Below the pieces are notes generated by a model. That model saw only the letters and a program-made list of their open reading frames with translations. It had not been told where the DNA came from and ran no database searches. From Kuschelorhynchus macadamiae (Eukaryota; Arthropoda; Insecta; Coleoptera; Curculionidae), in the NCBI GenBank assembly GCA_030620095.1, contig JAUTXW010000107.1:868001-932000 (forward strand): a DNA stretch of 64,000 nt, given 5' to 3'. A program made the position numbers and the translations under genes. Shown here one piece after another: positions 25,595-37,465 of this stretch; position 1 is the stretch's first letter; every line of letters starts with the position of its first letter.

Positions 25595-27206
25595 TATGGG
25601 CTAAAATGCTGTTATATTGGCTAATTAGCTAAAATGGTTAGCCAAAATAACATTTCTATTGAAGTATAAAGACGGAAATATGGCTAAAGTGGAGAATAGT
25701 AATTTGCCCATGATGGGGTAAAAATGCCCAATTGGCAATTATACGACCCTCTTTTTTGATTTTATGGTTGGGTTTATTAGCTACTTTTTGACTACCAAAA
25801 TTTGAGTAAAATTTTTTTCCGAAATTTACCTAAATAATTTCCCATTTTTTGCTTTTTTTCATTTATTTGATAAATCATCAATTGTTTCAAATTATGTAGG
25901 AGTAGTATTAACAGAGCCAATCAGTGTAAGAATTTATGAGCCAAGAGGAAATGCAAAGGTAGCAAATCATGGTTTGACGGTTGGTAGTGTCAAAAAACAC
26001 TTGCGCAAGAACTTTTACTGTTAAAAGAATCTAAGATAGGCACATAAAACACGCGCCCCTTCTTGAAACTAAAAATTTCGATTTCTACATTTTTTTTTAG
26101 TTTGGAAATTTATTTTACTAAGAAAATTGATTAAAAGGTTTTTAACGTAAAAAAAACATGCATGAAAATACGTATTTATACGTAGAAAGCATATAATTGT
26201 TTAAAGTGGTCAAGTAATGGCTGCTAGGAAATTAGTTTAACTTTAATTTCAATCATGGCGGATCATAAAAAGCTTTGGGATATTTTTAAGCAAATATTCC
26301 TTGAAATCAGACACTTTGTAAGCAAATATTTATCATTCTACACGTTTAAATATAGCCAAAATGTAGTAACATTTACTAATATTTTGCCAGTAAAGGTGCC
26401 TACTTGGTTTGCATTTAGTACTCGCTAAAAAATGGCTAATTTAAGACGCAGGAGCCAGCGTAACAAAATTAAACGACGATTACCCCAAGTCGACGTTTTT
26501 CTATAATATGTGGTGGAATATTTAATCTTTTTATTAGACATTTTGTATAGTAAATAATTTATATTTCGTTTTCCTAAATATATCTTCAGTTTAGTTAAGT
26601 ATGGTTTTATAGGTTATAAACGTAAATTTGAAAATGTGTTAAATAATGTTATAGCAAAAATAAGCGAAATAAAACTACCCAATTTTAGTTTAAATTGAAA
26701 CAAAAATATGGTAATAAAAGCCATATTTTTCCCTCTCAATTATTACCATAATTAAATTTAAATATTTGCTAAAATATGTTTGGTTGGAATTTGGGAAAAA
26801 TGCCAATTATATTCTAACCTCTATTTCTATTGATTAAAAATGCCGTATTCTGGCATTCTAAACAGCTATGCTTACTATAATCTAACTTCAGTACTTGCTG
26901 CTGCTACAACTACTGTTGTGGCAACAAAATAGACAGATATTTCTACGTTTTGGCCATCCAATATTACAAAAAAAAAGTTGGAGGTGTAATTACCCCATAA
27001 AAGATATTTTTTGGCCAATCTACATTAAAAACTGCTACTTTTGGAGCCAAAAAAATCTGATTTGAAGCGAACTTTCATGGCTAGAAAACAAACCAAGAAT
27101 CATTCGCCAAAATTTGACAAATCTCTGCTTTTTATGTGTCTTTTATGGCTAACGGTCAGACAAAAAAGCTCATCAGCTAATTTGTGATGACTTAGCAAGA
27201 AATGTG
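25595..27206. other. Intron stretch, unassigned
   Basis: AT-rich sequence with recurring short words such as GGCTAAAA and AAAATGCC, but no frame or known terminus. It may be an old decayed element; I cannot support more. Confidence 0.4.
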
Positions 27207-27865
27207 TTATTCCGGAAGTAGACATCAACTTTCTTTTTTTAAATAGAACACCCTGTATATTATCGAATTTTTGGATTCCTCGAAAAATTCTAGGTATATT
27301 TCGTGTATAATATCCTATACCTAAGTTGAACTGTTTTTGAAAGATTTTGAATTTTATGTAAAAAATGGCGTTTGCAGGTCTAGACATAACTATAAATATC
27401 TGCTTATCGAAGTCTCTATTATTTATTTGTGGGTGGCTTCCTTGTCCAAAAGGATCCACTTTAGTGGCCTGTGCTGATATTTTTATAATAAATAAATATA
27501 GGGTGATCAAAAACTGACATTATAAATATACTTTAAAAAATCGTTAAAAGTTTTATTTTTCAAATGGAAACCCCTAATTTTTATAATTGTATCTTATTTA
27601 ACACTTAAAATAAGGGTGACTTTGTATAAAGTTGTCTAGTCCAAAATTTTATAGTTTTTGAGTTATTGACGATTTATCATTTTTTATTCTAATAATGCCA
27701 GACGGCTTCTAAGTTTTCTTGTTAGTTGGCCATGATAGAGAGGCCTAGAAAGAACAAAACCAATTGGTTACTATAGAAACGTAATATTTATTGTCGTTTG
27801 ACAATTACCTACTAAAATATTATTTATTTATTATAGTAATTATGATAATTATTAAACTAATAATC

Positions 27866-28819
27866 ATGCCGGGGCGATTAAATTACACACACGAGGATTA
27901 TTTGAATTTGTTTATTATCTATGGGGAATCTAACAGAGTTTTAACAAGAACATGCCAGATATTTGCTGATAGATATCCAGATAAACAGAAACCGTCACCG
28001 AACAGCGTTAAATAAATGTTGGAAAACTATAAAAATTTTGGAAACGTTAAGGCAAAAATTAATAAGAGGAAGCCCATTGTTGATAATGAAAATATCGAGA
28101 TTGCAATCCTGGGATATTTTGCAGCATATCCAATGACATCCCTAAGAAACGTGGCAAGACAATCAGGAATCTCGAGGAAATCAGTACATAGGATTCTGTT
28201 AAAACGTAACTTCCAACCTTATTTAATATCATTGGTTCAACATCTAAAAGACAAGTTTTGCGAGTTTATTTTAACAATGGTACAAGATAACCCTAGATCT
28301 TTGGAAAATATAATTTGGACCGATGAAGCAAAATTTACTAAAAATGGACTTTTCAATAGACACAATTCCCATTTTTGGAGTGATTCGAATCCTTATGCAG
28401 TAAGATCGCGGAACTTTGAAGAATCCTGGCAATTTAATGTATTTTGTGCAGTAAGGAACATAGTCAAATTTTCTACCAACATGATAGCGCCCCACCACAT
28501 AGAACCAACCGTTTCAGTTACTAACTTTTTACAAGCTACGTTTTACGACAAGTGGATTGCCAACAATGGACCTTTCCTGTGGCCTCCTCGTTCCCCCAAT
28601 CTGACAGTCTTAGACTATTTTATATGGGGAACGATAAAAGGAATCGTTTATTTCAATCCAGTAACAACGAAAGAGGACTGTATGGCAAGGGTAAGGGACG
28701 CGTTCGAAAGTCTATCTCCAGCTTCAATTACAGCGGCCACCCACGAGGGATTTATTCGGAGATGCGAAAAATGTTTGGAAGTACAAGGTCGACATTTTCA
28801 ACATTTATTGAAAAAATAA
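27866..28819 (+). pseudogene. E5 transposase, broken
   Basis: It starts at MPGRLNYTHEDYLNLF. A TAA at 28013-28015 interrupts it, where the inverted arm copy has CAA. The frame then continues through the HTH region, FQPYLISLVQHL and IWTDEAKFTKNG (first Asp). After CAVRN about 50 residues are missing and the frame shifts: the second-Asp block (QHDSAPPH) is present only in another frame near 28474. The third block reads SPNLTVLDYFIWG, and the end is GRHFQHLLKK. It belongs to the DD41D branch and is inactive. Confidence 0.85.
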
Positions 28820-28864
28820 GTTGTGCTCTTGTGTAGACTAGACTATAATGGGAATAGGCTTTCT

Positions 28865-29068
28865 TTAATTAATTTTTGTCTTCACGGTTTCAACATTTTT
28901 ATAGTTTTCCAACATTTGTTTAACGCTGTTCGGTGACGGTTTCTGTTTATCTGGATATCTATCAGCAAATATTTGGCATGTTCTTGTTAAAACTCTGTTA
29001 GATTCCCCATAGATAATAAACAAATTCAAATAATCTTCGTGTGTGTAATTTAAACGCTCCGGCATTAT
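28865..29068 (-). pseudogene. Inverted second copy of E5 transposase N-terminus
   Basis: The minus frame starts MPERLNYTHEDYLNLF and runs without a stop through NSVKQMLENYKN to KTKIN, then ends. It is the part of the right arm that mirrors 27866-28064. It keeps the codon (CAA) that is a stop in the left copy, so the arms have diverged independently here. Confidence 0.88.
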
Positions 29069-29935
29069 TATTAGTTTAATAATTATTATAATTACTATAA
29101 TAAATAAATAATATTTTAGTAGGTAATTGTCAAACGACAACATATATTACGTTTCTATAGTAACCAATTGGTTTTGTTCTCGCCAGGCCTCCTCGTCATA
29201 GCCAACTAACAAGAAAACTTAGAAGCCATCTGGTATTATTAGAATAAAAAATGTTAAATCGTCAATAACTATACATACAAAGTTATCCTTATTTTAAGGG
29301 TTAAATAAGATAAAATTATAAAAATTGGGGGTTTCCATTTGAAAAAAGTAACTTTTAACGATTTTTTAAAGTATATTTATAATGTCAATTTTTGATCACC
29401 CTATATTTATTTATTATAAAAATATTAGCACAGGCCACTAAAGTGGATCCTTTTGAACAAGGAAGCCACCCGCAAATAAATATTAGAGACTTCGATAAGC
29501 AGATATAGACCTACAAACGTCATTTTTTACATAAAATTCAAAATATCTCAAAAACAGTTCAACTTAGGTATAGGATATTATACATGAAATATACCTAGAA
29601 TTTTTCGAGGAATCCGAAAATTCGATTATATACAGGGTGTTATATTTAAAATAAGAATGTTGACGTCTAGTTCCGGTATAACCGGAAGTGCCGCCATCTT
29701 GAAAATATTTTGCGCGAATTGCCCCCATCGACTTTAGTTAGGTGCCAAAATTTCAAATTTTTCAAAAGCCTACTTTCTGAGAAATCGCTGGTCGCCGCAA
29801 TGCGTCTTGGGACACCCTGTATAGCATGTAATAAACTGCCTTAAATCTTAACGTTACTAAAAAAAATATATGTGTATGTGCTTTTTTAAAAAAAACTTGC
29901 TTTTTCATACTAAGTAGTGCTTATTAACATTTTAG

Positions 29936-30181
29936 GCAAAACCGTAAACTCAATGGTGAAACGCCTAACCAGCGACTCTTGCTCCTCTCCTCCTCCCACA
30001 AGAACTAATGTACTCATCATGCCAAACATGTCCGTTCAGCATAATAACAATCAGCCATTTTCATATACGAGAGGCATAAGTCCGGACAAATACAGATCAA
30101 ATGAGGACTTACCTCGAGACATGCATAATATAACTAAACCAGTAATCTACGCTCAGGTCGTCTGCGCCGCTAAAGGTCTAA
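29936..30181 (+). CDS. Host gene, internal exon d
   Basis: The acceptor AACATTTTAG ends at 29935 and the donor GTAAGT starts at 30182. Two bases (GC) complete the codon opened by exon c, and it leaves in phase 1. It encodes about 82 residues, including KTVNSMVKRLTSD, SSPPPTRTN, KYRSNEDLPRD and KPVIYAQVVCAAKG. The last stretch is the most ordered-looking segment of the gene, with a possible beta strand. The intron after it is only 180 bp. Confidence 0.85.
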
Positions 30182-30361
30182 GTAAGTATAGTATTGGCTT
30201 ATCATGTAATCGTAGTAAGGTATATGACACACAGGGTGTTTAAAATAACAAAGGGGTTAAAATATTTTTTTCTCTTAGACTATGAAAACAACTATTTACA
30301 TTTAACACGGGATCATAGATTGAATGTATTTACTAATGCGTTTCTTCATTTTGTTGTGTAG

Positions 30362-30956
30362 ATAATGAAAAACAGACAATCCACACGACTTACAACGGAA
30401 GAAGACAACCGCAGTCCGATTCTGATGAAGGCTTGGGCGGCGAAGATAGTTCAGGTTTCAACAGGAAATATGATACCGAAAAATCCTTTACCCGATTTGG
30501 AGATGACCAGTTCGAGAGTTACCAAAGCGACACAGAAAAGCTACTGGACGAAATCGACAAGTACAAGGCAGAAAGTCCAATATTACCCAAGTATCGTAGC
30601 CCCACGAACGTGAACGGTTTCACCAGTTACAATGGAATCATGGAAAGAGGTCGCGGCGACGGCATGGACGCCAAACGACGAGAGAGTCTGACTGAAGCAG
30701 AAAATCCCTTTTCAAACGTGCCTGTTCACAATCGGGTCGATTTGTCTGCACGAAGAGATCTTCTAGAGTCGAGGATTAACCGAAGAATTAGCGATAAAAC
30801 CACTCCCTCGCCTGAATATCCTCCCAACAAAACTCACAGAAGTAATGTATACGTGTCGGAAAAATCTTCTAAATACTACAGGAGCGGTTCTACTAGTCCC
30901 TTAGGTTATACGGAGAAATACGTCTCGGAAACCAAAAAGGATTCTCGTGGTGAGAG
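30362..30956 (+). CDS. Host gene, internal exon e
   Basis: The acceptor TGTTGTGTAG ends at 30361 and the donor GTGAGT starts at 30957. It enters with AT completing the split codon and ends two bases into a codon (phase 2). It is the longest exon (about 198 residues), with an acidic SDSDEGLGGEDSS, TEKLLDEIDKYKAE (a short helix-like stretch), ARRDLLESRINRRISD, TPSPEYPP and SSKYYRSGSTSP. Many SP/TP dipeptides suggest proline-directed phosphorylation, which is inference. No domain was recognised. Confidence 0.87.
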
Positions 30957-31337
30957 GTGAGTTGACAATTGAAAAATTTGTATTTTTTTTCTCCCTTCCT
31001 TGTCAGTACTAGTTTTTTTCAACTAGTAAGTTTCTCCCTTGCCTTTAAATACCTCTTGTATCTCAGTTGTCTGACAACTTGTCATAAAGATAAAAACGAA
31101 TCATTTTAGAACTGTTTACATAGAATTCAGTGGCGTAGTGCGTTTTTTTTCTTGATGCTACTGTTTTTGAAATATTGGCCAATGCCTGGTTCCTTAAAAT
31201 GGGACATCCTGTATATTTGTTGAGAAATTAATTTGTGTATTTACCCGATTTTCAAAAATATATAACAGTATAGGTCTATTTTAATAAACGAAAATCATAA
31301 TTTCCAAAATTAAATTGAATAAATATAAATAATTGTT
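30957..31337. other. Intron with small TE scraps
   Basis: Near 31130-31215 are scraps of mariner-arm sequence (CAGTGGCGTAGTGCG, GGGACATCCTGTA). Nothing else was recognised. Confidence 0.5.
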
Positions 31338-31545
31338 ACAGTATAAAGCGGTTATTTATAATATTTAAAATTAATTATTTATTTGAGACATAGCGGGCAA
31401 CCCTATTACTGAAATTAACTAAGATATGATAAGTAAAATCGTAAATAATAATTTACAATGTTATCATACCAATTTTAATTAAACATCTTATCTCACCAAC
31501 AACAGCAAACTGCAACAACGGTGATATAGAGTCTCCATGCACTTG
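31338..31545 (+). repeat. LTR-like fragment
   Basis: It starts TGTTACAGTATAAAGCGG and matches, inverted, the right part of the 42672-44139 insertion, sharing GAGACATAGCGGGCAACCC and CAACAGCAAACTGCAACAAC or close variants. It is a truncated copy of the same LTR-like sequence. Confidence 0.7.
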
Positions 31546-31728
31546 CCGCTAGAAGGTTCAAGCTATTTCCCGTGGCGCCTATACATTTCGAGCATTTGTT
31601 TTCATTTCTAAATAAATGCGTTGCGTTGAATTTGAATTATTATTTCGAAGTAACGATGGCGAGCAAAAGAGGAAAAACAATTCGAAGCGGTGCACGTGAA
31701 GTTATTGCGAGCGTTATAGAGGCCTGTA

Positions 31729-34700
31729 CCGGGTGGCCAACTAAGAATGGACGCCGGCCATAACTCGCTAACCGTTAATCATATAACTTGGGGGAAAAAA
31801 AATTATTAGCTAAATCGAGTAAGAGAAATCGCTGGAAAATATTTTGAAGTTCCGCATATGGCCGCTAGGGGGCGCAACTGTTATGGTCATTCAGAAAAAG
31901 GGCTGTTTCTTAAAAAATATTCATGTAAAGGTATATTATAAATACTGCCATCGTAAAGAGTAGAAAAATTGTGATTTTTTTTGTTAAGGATATTTTGCTC
32001 TATCTCGTAAAATGTAGTGGTGGGGGAAGGTCAAACATGTTTTTATTTAAATGTCAATAACTCCGTTATAAGTCAACGGAATTGAACAAACTAGGTCTCG
32101 TTTAAAAGAGCCCATCTTAACTAATAATCTGATGTAAAAAAAAAATCCGATTTGATTTCGCCGTGGTAACTAGAGGGCGCTGATTGACATCACAGCAATT
32201 ATTACGCATTATTTTGAAAATTTTAAATAGCACGCTATATCTCTTTTAACACAATTTAATAGAGGAGGAAATTCTCAATAAGTCAGTGCAAATTTCAGCT
32301 TCCTAACTTTTTTCAAACCGGAAATATAAATAAAACAAATATTAGGGCGCTGGGTACGCAACATCTCCCTAATCTGTATGGACATAGCCTACATCACAAT
32401 AATTCAGTAATAATACCACAGATAATATTCAACGCAAATCGCTAAAAATTATACTAATGTTCTGAAATAACCACCAGGTGGCGCAGTAGGAGTCAATAAG
32501 TGCAATATTAAATTTTCATTATAATGGGAAATGAAAGCCATTTAAATGGAACGTGTGAAAGAAACGATAATAAAAATATAATTCAATTAATGCCGCCCTA
32601 AATGTTCAAATTGTCGGCCATCGTTTTCGATGCACTTATGCATCCTATCTCGCGTGGATAAAACTGCAGCCTCCAGTTCAGCAACTGAAATAGTATTTAT
32701 ACAGTCTCTTATTCGCTGAATCATATTTTCCCGTGTAGTGGGTCTGGTGGCAAAAACTAAATCTTTCACTCGACCCCATAAATAAAAATCTAAACAAGTT
32801 AGGTCGGGTGACCTAGCTGGCCATGGAAGGGTGCCGCCTCGCCCTATCCATCGGCCAGGATAGTGGGCATCTAAAAATTCCCGAACGTTGACGGCGAAGT
32901 GCGCTGGACAACCATCGTGCTGGTATACCAATCGTTGTCGGACGTTCAGAGGTACGTCCTCCAACAAAATCGGCAATTCCTCCCTTAAAAATCTTAGATA
33001 TCTTTCACCATTCAATGGATTATCGAAAAAAAATGGTCCGATAATTCGTCCGCCTAAAATCCCAGCAACAAGACCAACGGCCTTGGTGCTGGACTTCGCG
33101 CATCCAATGAGGATTTGTTCTGGACCAATAATGTGTATTGTGAAGATTGACACGTCCATCGCTCTGGAAGGTTGTCTCATCGGTCCACAATATTCGCCTC
33201 AGAAATGATCTTCCCTCATTACACCCAAAAGCCAGTGACAATGGTTTAGTCTGTGATCAAAATCTGCAGCAGTCAATTCCTGATGCAGCACTAAGTGATA
33301 TGGATGTAACCTAAAACAAGATGAAGATATTTAATTGATGTTCCAGGAAATTATTGGTTTTCTAGGCTTAAAGACCTATGTGACATCAGAATCACGTGAC
33401 TTTTGTTAAAAAATATGTCCAGTTTATATTTGCGATGTCGTTGCTTACCTGTGCTCTTTGAGTATATTTTGAACAGTGGTTCGCGTTACTCCTAGGTCTA
33501 GCGCAATAATTCGAGTACTTAGTTGAGGATTAAACTCGATATACGCTAGCACATTAATTACATTCTCTTCGGTGCGTCCTCTGCGTTGTCTGCTGTATAC
33601 GGGAATATGCACGTTTCCAGTGGTTCACAAACGTTGGATCACTCGAAGAAAAACCTTTTTACTTGAGTGGCGTCTCTGCGGATATTCCTGCGCATATACT
33701 CTTGCAGCAACCGTAGCATTTCTTAAACATTCAAAATAAACACCTATCATGTCGAATAGTTCTTGATTTGTATAAATCATTTTGTTCTTAACACAACGCA
33801 ACACGAACAATAACAAATCTTGAACAAGAAAAATACGAACTACAACAATAACATGAACAACAGCAACTAGAAAAACTCAAAAAACACGAAAATCTCGGAC
33901 AAAAACGCGAAATGATAGCAATACTATTAGGAAATTCAAGAACGATAAATAGCAACTAAAAGGCACTGACAAGAAACTATTGTTTATTTTTTGACGTATT
34001 ACTTTCAATTTTGTTTTCACAGCCTGCTATTTTTTTTGCTTGATGTAGCAGAAAATTGCTAAGGAATTATTATTTATCTATGTTTTTAGTTTATTGTTAT
34101 TCTTGTGCATAAATTGTCGATTTTAAGAAAGACGGAGATTTGCAACGGTCGAATATATTAGGATTTTTCTTATTTATTACCTTATAATATCTAACTTACT
34201 GAAAATAGAGTAAACTACAAAAAAATATAGAGAAAAGTAAAATTGCGAGTAAAACTATGCTTATTAACGTCTACTGCGCCACCTGGTGGTTATTTCAGAA
34301 CATTAGTATAATTTTTAGCGATTTGCGTTGAATATTATCTGTGGTATTATTACTGAATTATTGTGATGTAGGCTATGTCCATACAGATTAGGGAGATGTT
34401 GCGTACCCAGCGCCCTAATATTTGTTTTATTTATATTTCCGGTTTGAAAAAAGTTAGGAAGCTGAAATTTGCACAGACTTATTGAGAATTCCCTCCTCTA
34501 TTAAATTGTGTTAAAAGAGATATAGCGTGCTATTTAAAATTTTCAAAATAATGCGTAATAATTGTTGTGATGTCAATCAGCGCCCTCTAGTTACCACGGC
34601 GAAATCAAATCGGATTTTTTTTTTACATCAGATTATTAGTTAAGATGGGCTCTTTTAAACGAGACCCAGTTTGTTCAATTCCGTTGACTTATAACGGAGT

Positions 34701-35030
34701 TATTGACATTTAAATAAAAACATGTTTGACCTTCCCCCACCACTACATTTTACGAGATAGAGCAAAATATCCTTAACAAAAAAATCACAATTTTTCTACT
34801 CTTTACGATGGCAGTATTTATAATATACCTTTACATGAATATTTTTTAAGAAACAGCCCTTTTTCTGATTGACCATAACAGTTGCGCCCCCTAGCGGCCA
34901 TATGCGGAACTTCAAAATATTTTCCAGCGATTTCTCTTAGTCGATTTAGCTAATAATTTTTTTTCCCCCAAGTTATATGATTAACGGTTAGCGAGTTATG
35001 GCCGGCGTCCATTCTTAGTTGGCCACCCCG
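31729..35030 (-). mobile_element. E6: mariner-like element inside the DD82E gene
   Basis: The ends are CCGGGTGGCCAACTAAG (left) and its near complement (right), with TA on both sides (31727-31728, 35031-35032). The arms are about 31729-32502 and 34258-35030, nearly identical over about 775 bp. The flanks read through when E6 is removed: GAGGCCTGTA plus CTAGAGAAGC matches the uninterrupted neighbouring repeat unit GAGGCCTGCACTAGAGAAGC. Insertion is therefore certain and younger than the tandem repeat in the host transposon. Confidence 0.95.
32587..33816 (-). pseudogene. E6 transposase (DD41D) with a 138-bp intron
   Basis: Exon 1 (33816-33449, minus) carries the N-terminal DNA-binding region (NQELFDMIGVYFECL) with a TGA at 33625-33627. 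A donor GTAAGC begins at 33448 and the acceptor TTTTAG ends at 33311. Joining gives KEHR-LHPYHLV in phase 2, exactly where relatives have HPY. Exon 2 holds LWTDETTF (first Asp), QHDGCPAHF (second) and DLTCLDFYLWG (third, 41 residues later), ending GRQFEHL. Frameshifts near 33210 and 33060 break it. All catalytic residues are present. Confidence 0.85.
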
Positions 35031-35032
35031 TA

Positions 35033-35261
35033 CTAGAGAAGCTGAAAATAGTAGTTTGACTTTTCCAATTCAAAATCGAAGAGAACGCGCTGCATTTAAC
35101 ACTGATGTTTCGGAAAGTAGTGTAAGAAAAATTCAAAGAGCGTTATAGAGGCCTGCACTAGAGAAGCTGAAAATAATAGTTTGACTATTCCAATTCAAAA
35201 TCGAACAGAACGCCCTGCATTTTACACTGGTGTTTCAGCAAATAGTGTAAGAAAAATTTAA
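35033..35261 (+). repeat. Tandem repeat of about 122 bp inside the DD82E gene
   Basis: Unit 1 is GCGTTATAGAGGCCTG (31711-31726) plus 35031-35139 after removal of E6. Unit 2 is 35140 to about 35261. Units share GAGAAGCTGAAAATA, CCAATTCAAAATCGAA and TAGTGTAAGAAAAATT. The duplication shifts the frame and creates the stop at the unit junction. Confidence 0.85.
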
Positions 35262-36479
35262 AAAGAACATAATGATCGCTCATGTTCTACTTCACCTTTA
35301 AAATCTCCTGGTAAAAAAAGACCTAGATTATCATACAAAGATAAAATTGACAATGGTGACTTTCAAGTAATTCGACGAACAATAGAGGATTTTTATATAA
35401 ACTTGAAGAAGGTTCTGACCTGCAAACCCCTACTTCGTGCTGTAAAGAACAAAATAGATTTTCCGTACGGGTATAAAACCTTAAATCGGCTTTTACGATC
35501 AAATGGTTTTGTTTGGCGCAAGTGCCAAAATAAACGAAAATTGCTCATTGAGAGACCAAATATTTTTCACTGGCGGGTGAAATATCTATCAACTGTAAGG
35601 CAATATAGGCAAGAAGGACGCAATATTGTGTATCTAGACAAAACCTGGATAGATAATGATATCACAGTGAGTTTATGCTGGCAAAGTGAATCTGTTACAG
35701 GTGTTGTTCAGGGAATCCGCTCTAGTAGTCGCTTTATTATAGTTCACGCTGGTTCAGAAGCCGGATTTGCTCCAGCTGCTGCTTTAGTTTTTCGCTTGAG
35801 ACTAACAACTGGAGACTATCATGGACAGATGAATAGAGATAATTTTGAAAAACGATTGCTCGAGAAGCTTCTACCTAACATTCCTCCCAAATCAGTCGTG
35901 GTAATGGATAATGCGTCTTATCATTCTCACGTAGAAGATATAGTGCCAACTAAATACTCTACAAAAGCTCATATGATATCGAGGCTTAAATCGAACAATC
36001 TTGTATGTGATCCAACATGGAGAAAATATCAATTATATGAAGTAATATCAGCCAACAAATCTAGAGAAAAAAAGTATAAAATTGACGGTCTTTTACGTAA
36101 CCTCGGTCATACACCTTTAAGGCTGCCTCCATACATTTGCGACCTCAACCCTATTGAACTTGCATGGGCAGGAGTAAAAAAATATATTCGAGAGCGCAAC
36201 ACCGGTGAACTTTCAATTAAAGATTTAAATAAAATAACATTAGAAGCGATTGACTCAATAACGGCTGAAAATTGGAAATCGTATGTTAAACATGTTCGTT
36301 CTATTGAAGATAAATACTGGGAAGTAGATGGCAAAATTGAAACGGTTATTGATGATTTAGTTATCACACTGAGATCTTCAAACAGTGACGACGAAACCTC
36401 ATCATTTTCAGAGGAAGACAATGATTTAGAAGGAATCGAACCATTAGAATCACAGCCGTCAACCTCAAAAATGGCTTAG

Positions 36480-36662
36480 TTTTTTTTCATATATATTGTA
36501 AAATTGTTCATAAAGTAGCTGTCAGTAAACTGCTTCAAAATAATTACATTTCTGTTCAATACCGGATGTCAAAAAATATCTAATATTGCAATTAATATTT
36601 AAAAAAAAATTACAGAACTTTATTATTATGTTTCCAAAATTAACACATCAATGTAGTTATAG
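36480..36662. other. 3' flank of the DD82E gene
   Basis: AT-rich, without a recognised terminus. The inverted repeat of the DD82E element should lie here or be lost. Confidence 0.4.
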
Positions 36663-37136
36663 TAGGGGAACCAGCACTGATTCCAGTGAACAAGATTTAT
36701 CAATATTTTAACTTATGCAGTTCGACTTTCGGCTATTTTGGGTATTGGGTAACAAAAGTGACCGTTTGTCTCCGTCTGTCATATTACTTTGTACAGGGGG
36801 TGTCATTGTGAAGTACTATACAGGGCGTTTCCTAATTGCGTGCTAATGTTAGAGGGGGGTGATTCTTGGAACTTTTTAAGAAAAAAAGTTTAATATGAAC
36901 CTAAAAGTCTTAATTTAGGAGATACAGGGTTTTAAAAAAATATTTTTTTTTATCCTAATTCTGATGCTATTATAGATAAATAACTGTGTGAAATTTGATA
37001 CACCTGTTTTATGTATAAAAAGGCATCTTTTATTAACAATGAATTTTTGAAATTTCTACCAGTGGCGTGCATATGTAGTTAACCTGGGTAAATCCGTATG
37101 CTCCTTAATGCATAGAAGACGTGTATCCAATTTCAT
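36663..37136 (+). repeat. Repeat R copy 2 with mariner-arm sequence
   Basis: 36663-36998 matches inverted 42190-42460, sharing CAGTTCGACTTTCGG, TGTCATATTACTTTGTACAG and TTCCTAATTGCGTGCT or close variants. From about 36920 to 37100 it also carries the common arm module with CCAGTGGCGTGCA. No gene. Confidence 0.7.
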
Positions 37137-37465
37137 GCAATTTTTTTTTTTCATTATTCGTGCACAAAACTAATACATACATAGTATACATTAATTTATC
37201 CCACTAGTCATAAAGTAAAGCTTACATACTAAGTAGAATTGACAACTGCACTAACATAATTGTAATAAAATAAAATACGGTATAATACATTACAAGAACA
37301 CGAAGAGATACTAACACAATTTAGCTCGGACAATCGCAAACTCCATCAAATCACTTCAATCCAGCTTATTTTGACTTTGACTTTTGAGAACAAAATACAA
37401 CCATAACATAAATAATACAATAATAAATTTGATTTATTTTCGCTAAACGACCCAAAGTTCAGTGC

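Larger units (their letters stand above)
27207..29819 (+). mobile_element. E5: mariner-like element with giant inverted repeats
   Basis: The arms are about 27207-28064 and 28868-29677 and match over their length with scattered differences. The right side extends to a proper terminus (complement CAGGGTGTCCCAAGACGCA) at 29819, while the left end is truncated within the arm. Unusually, the arms reach into the first about 67 codons of the transposase gene, so a second inverted copy of the gene start lies at the right. Only about 800 bp are unique between the arms. The right end is 117 bp before host exon d. Confidence 0.87.
31656..36479 (+). pseudogene. DD82E (Sailor-type) transposase split by E6
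   Basis: The gene starts ATG at 31656 (MASKRGKTIRSGAREV) and is interrupted at a TA by E6 (31729-35030). It resumes at 35033 and ends at 36479. The downstream part has VYLDKTWIDN (first Asp), VVMDNASYHS (second Asp) and ICDLNPIELAW (Glu), with 82 residues between the last two. That is the signature of the DD82E group of IS630-Tc1-mariner transposases. An acidic Ser-rich tail (NSDDETSSFSEEDND) closes the protein. Besides E6, an internal tandem repeat of about 122 bp adds a TAG near 35145, and a TAA lies at 35259-35261. From there 406 codons run open to the natural stop. The inverted repeats of this element were not identified. Confidence 0.85.

Noticed and set aside
27100..27510. Minus-strand 136-codon frame over the E5 left arm
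   Set aside because: It is antisense to arm sequence, is not conserved in the mirrored right arm, and shows no recognisable domain.
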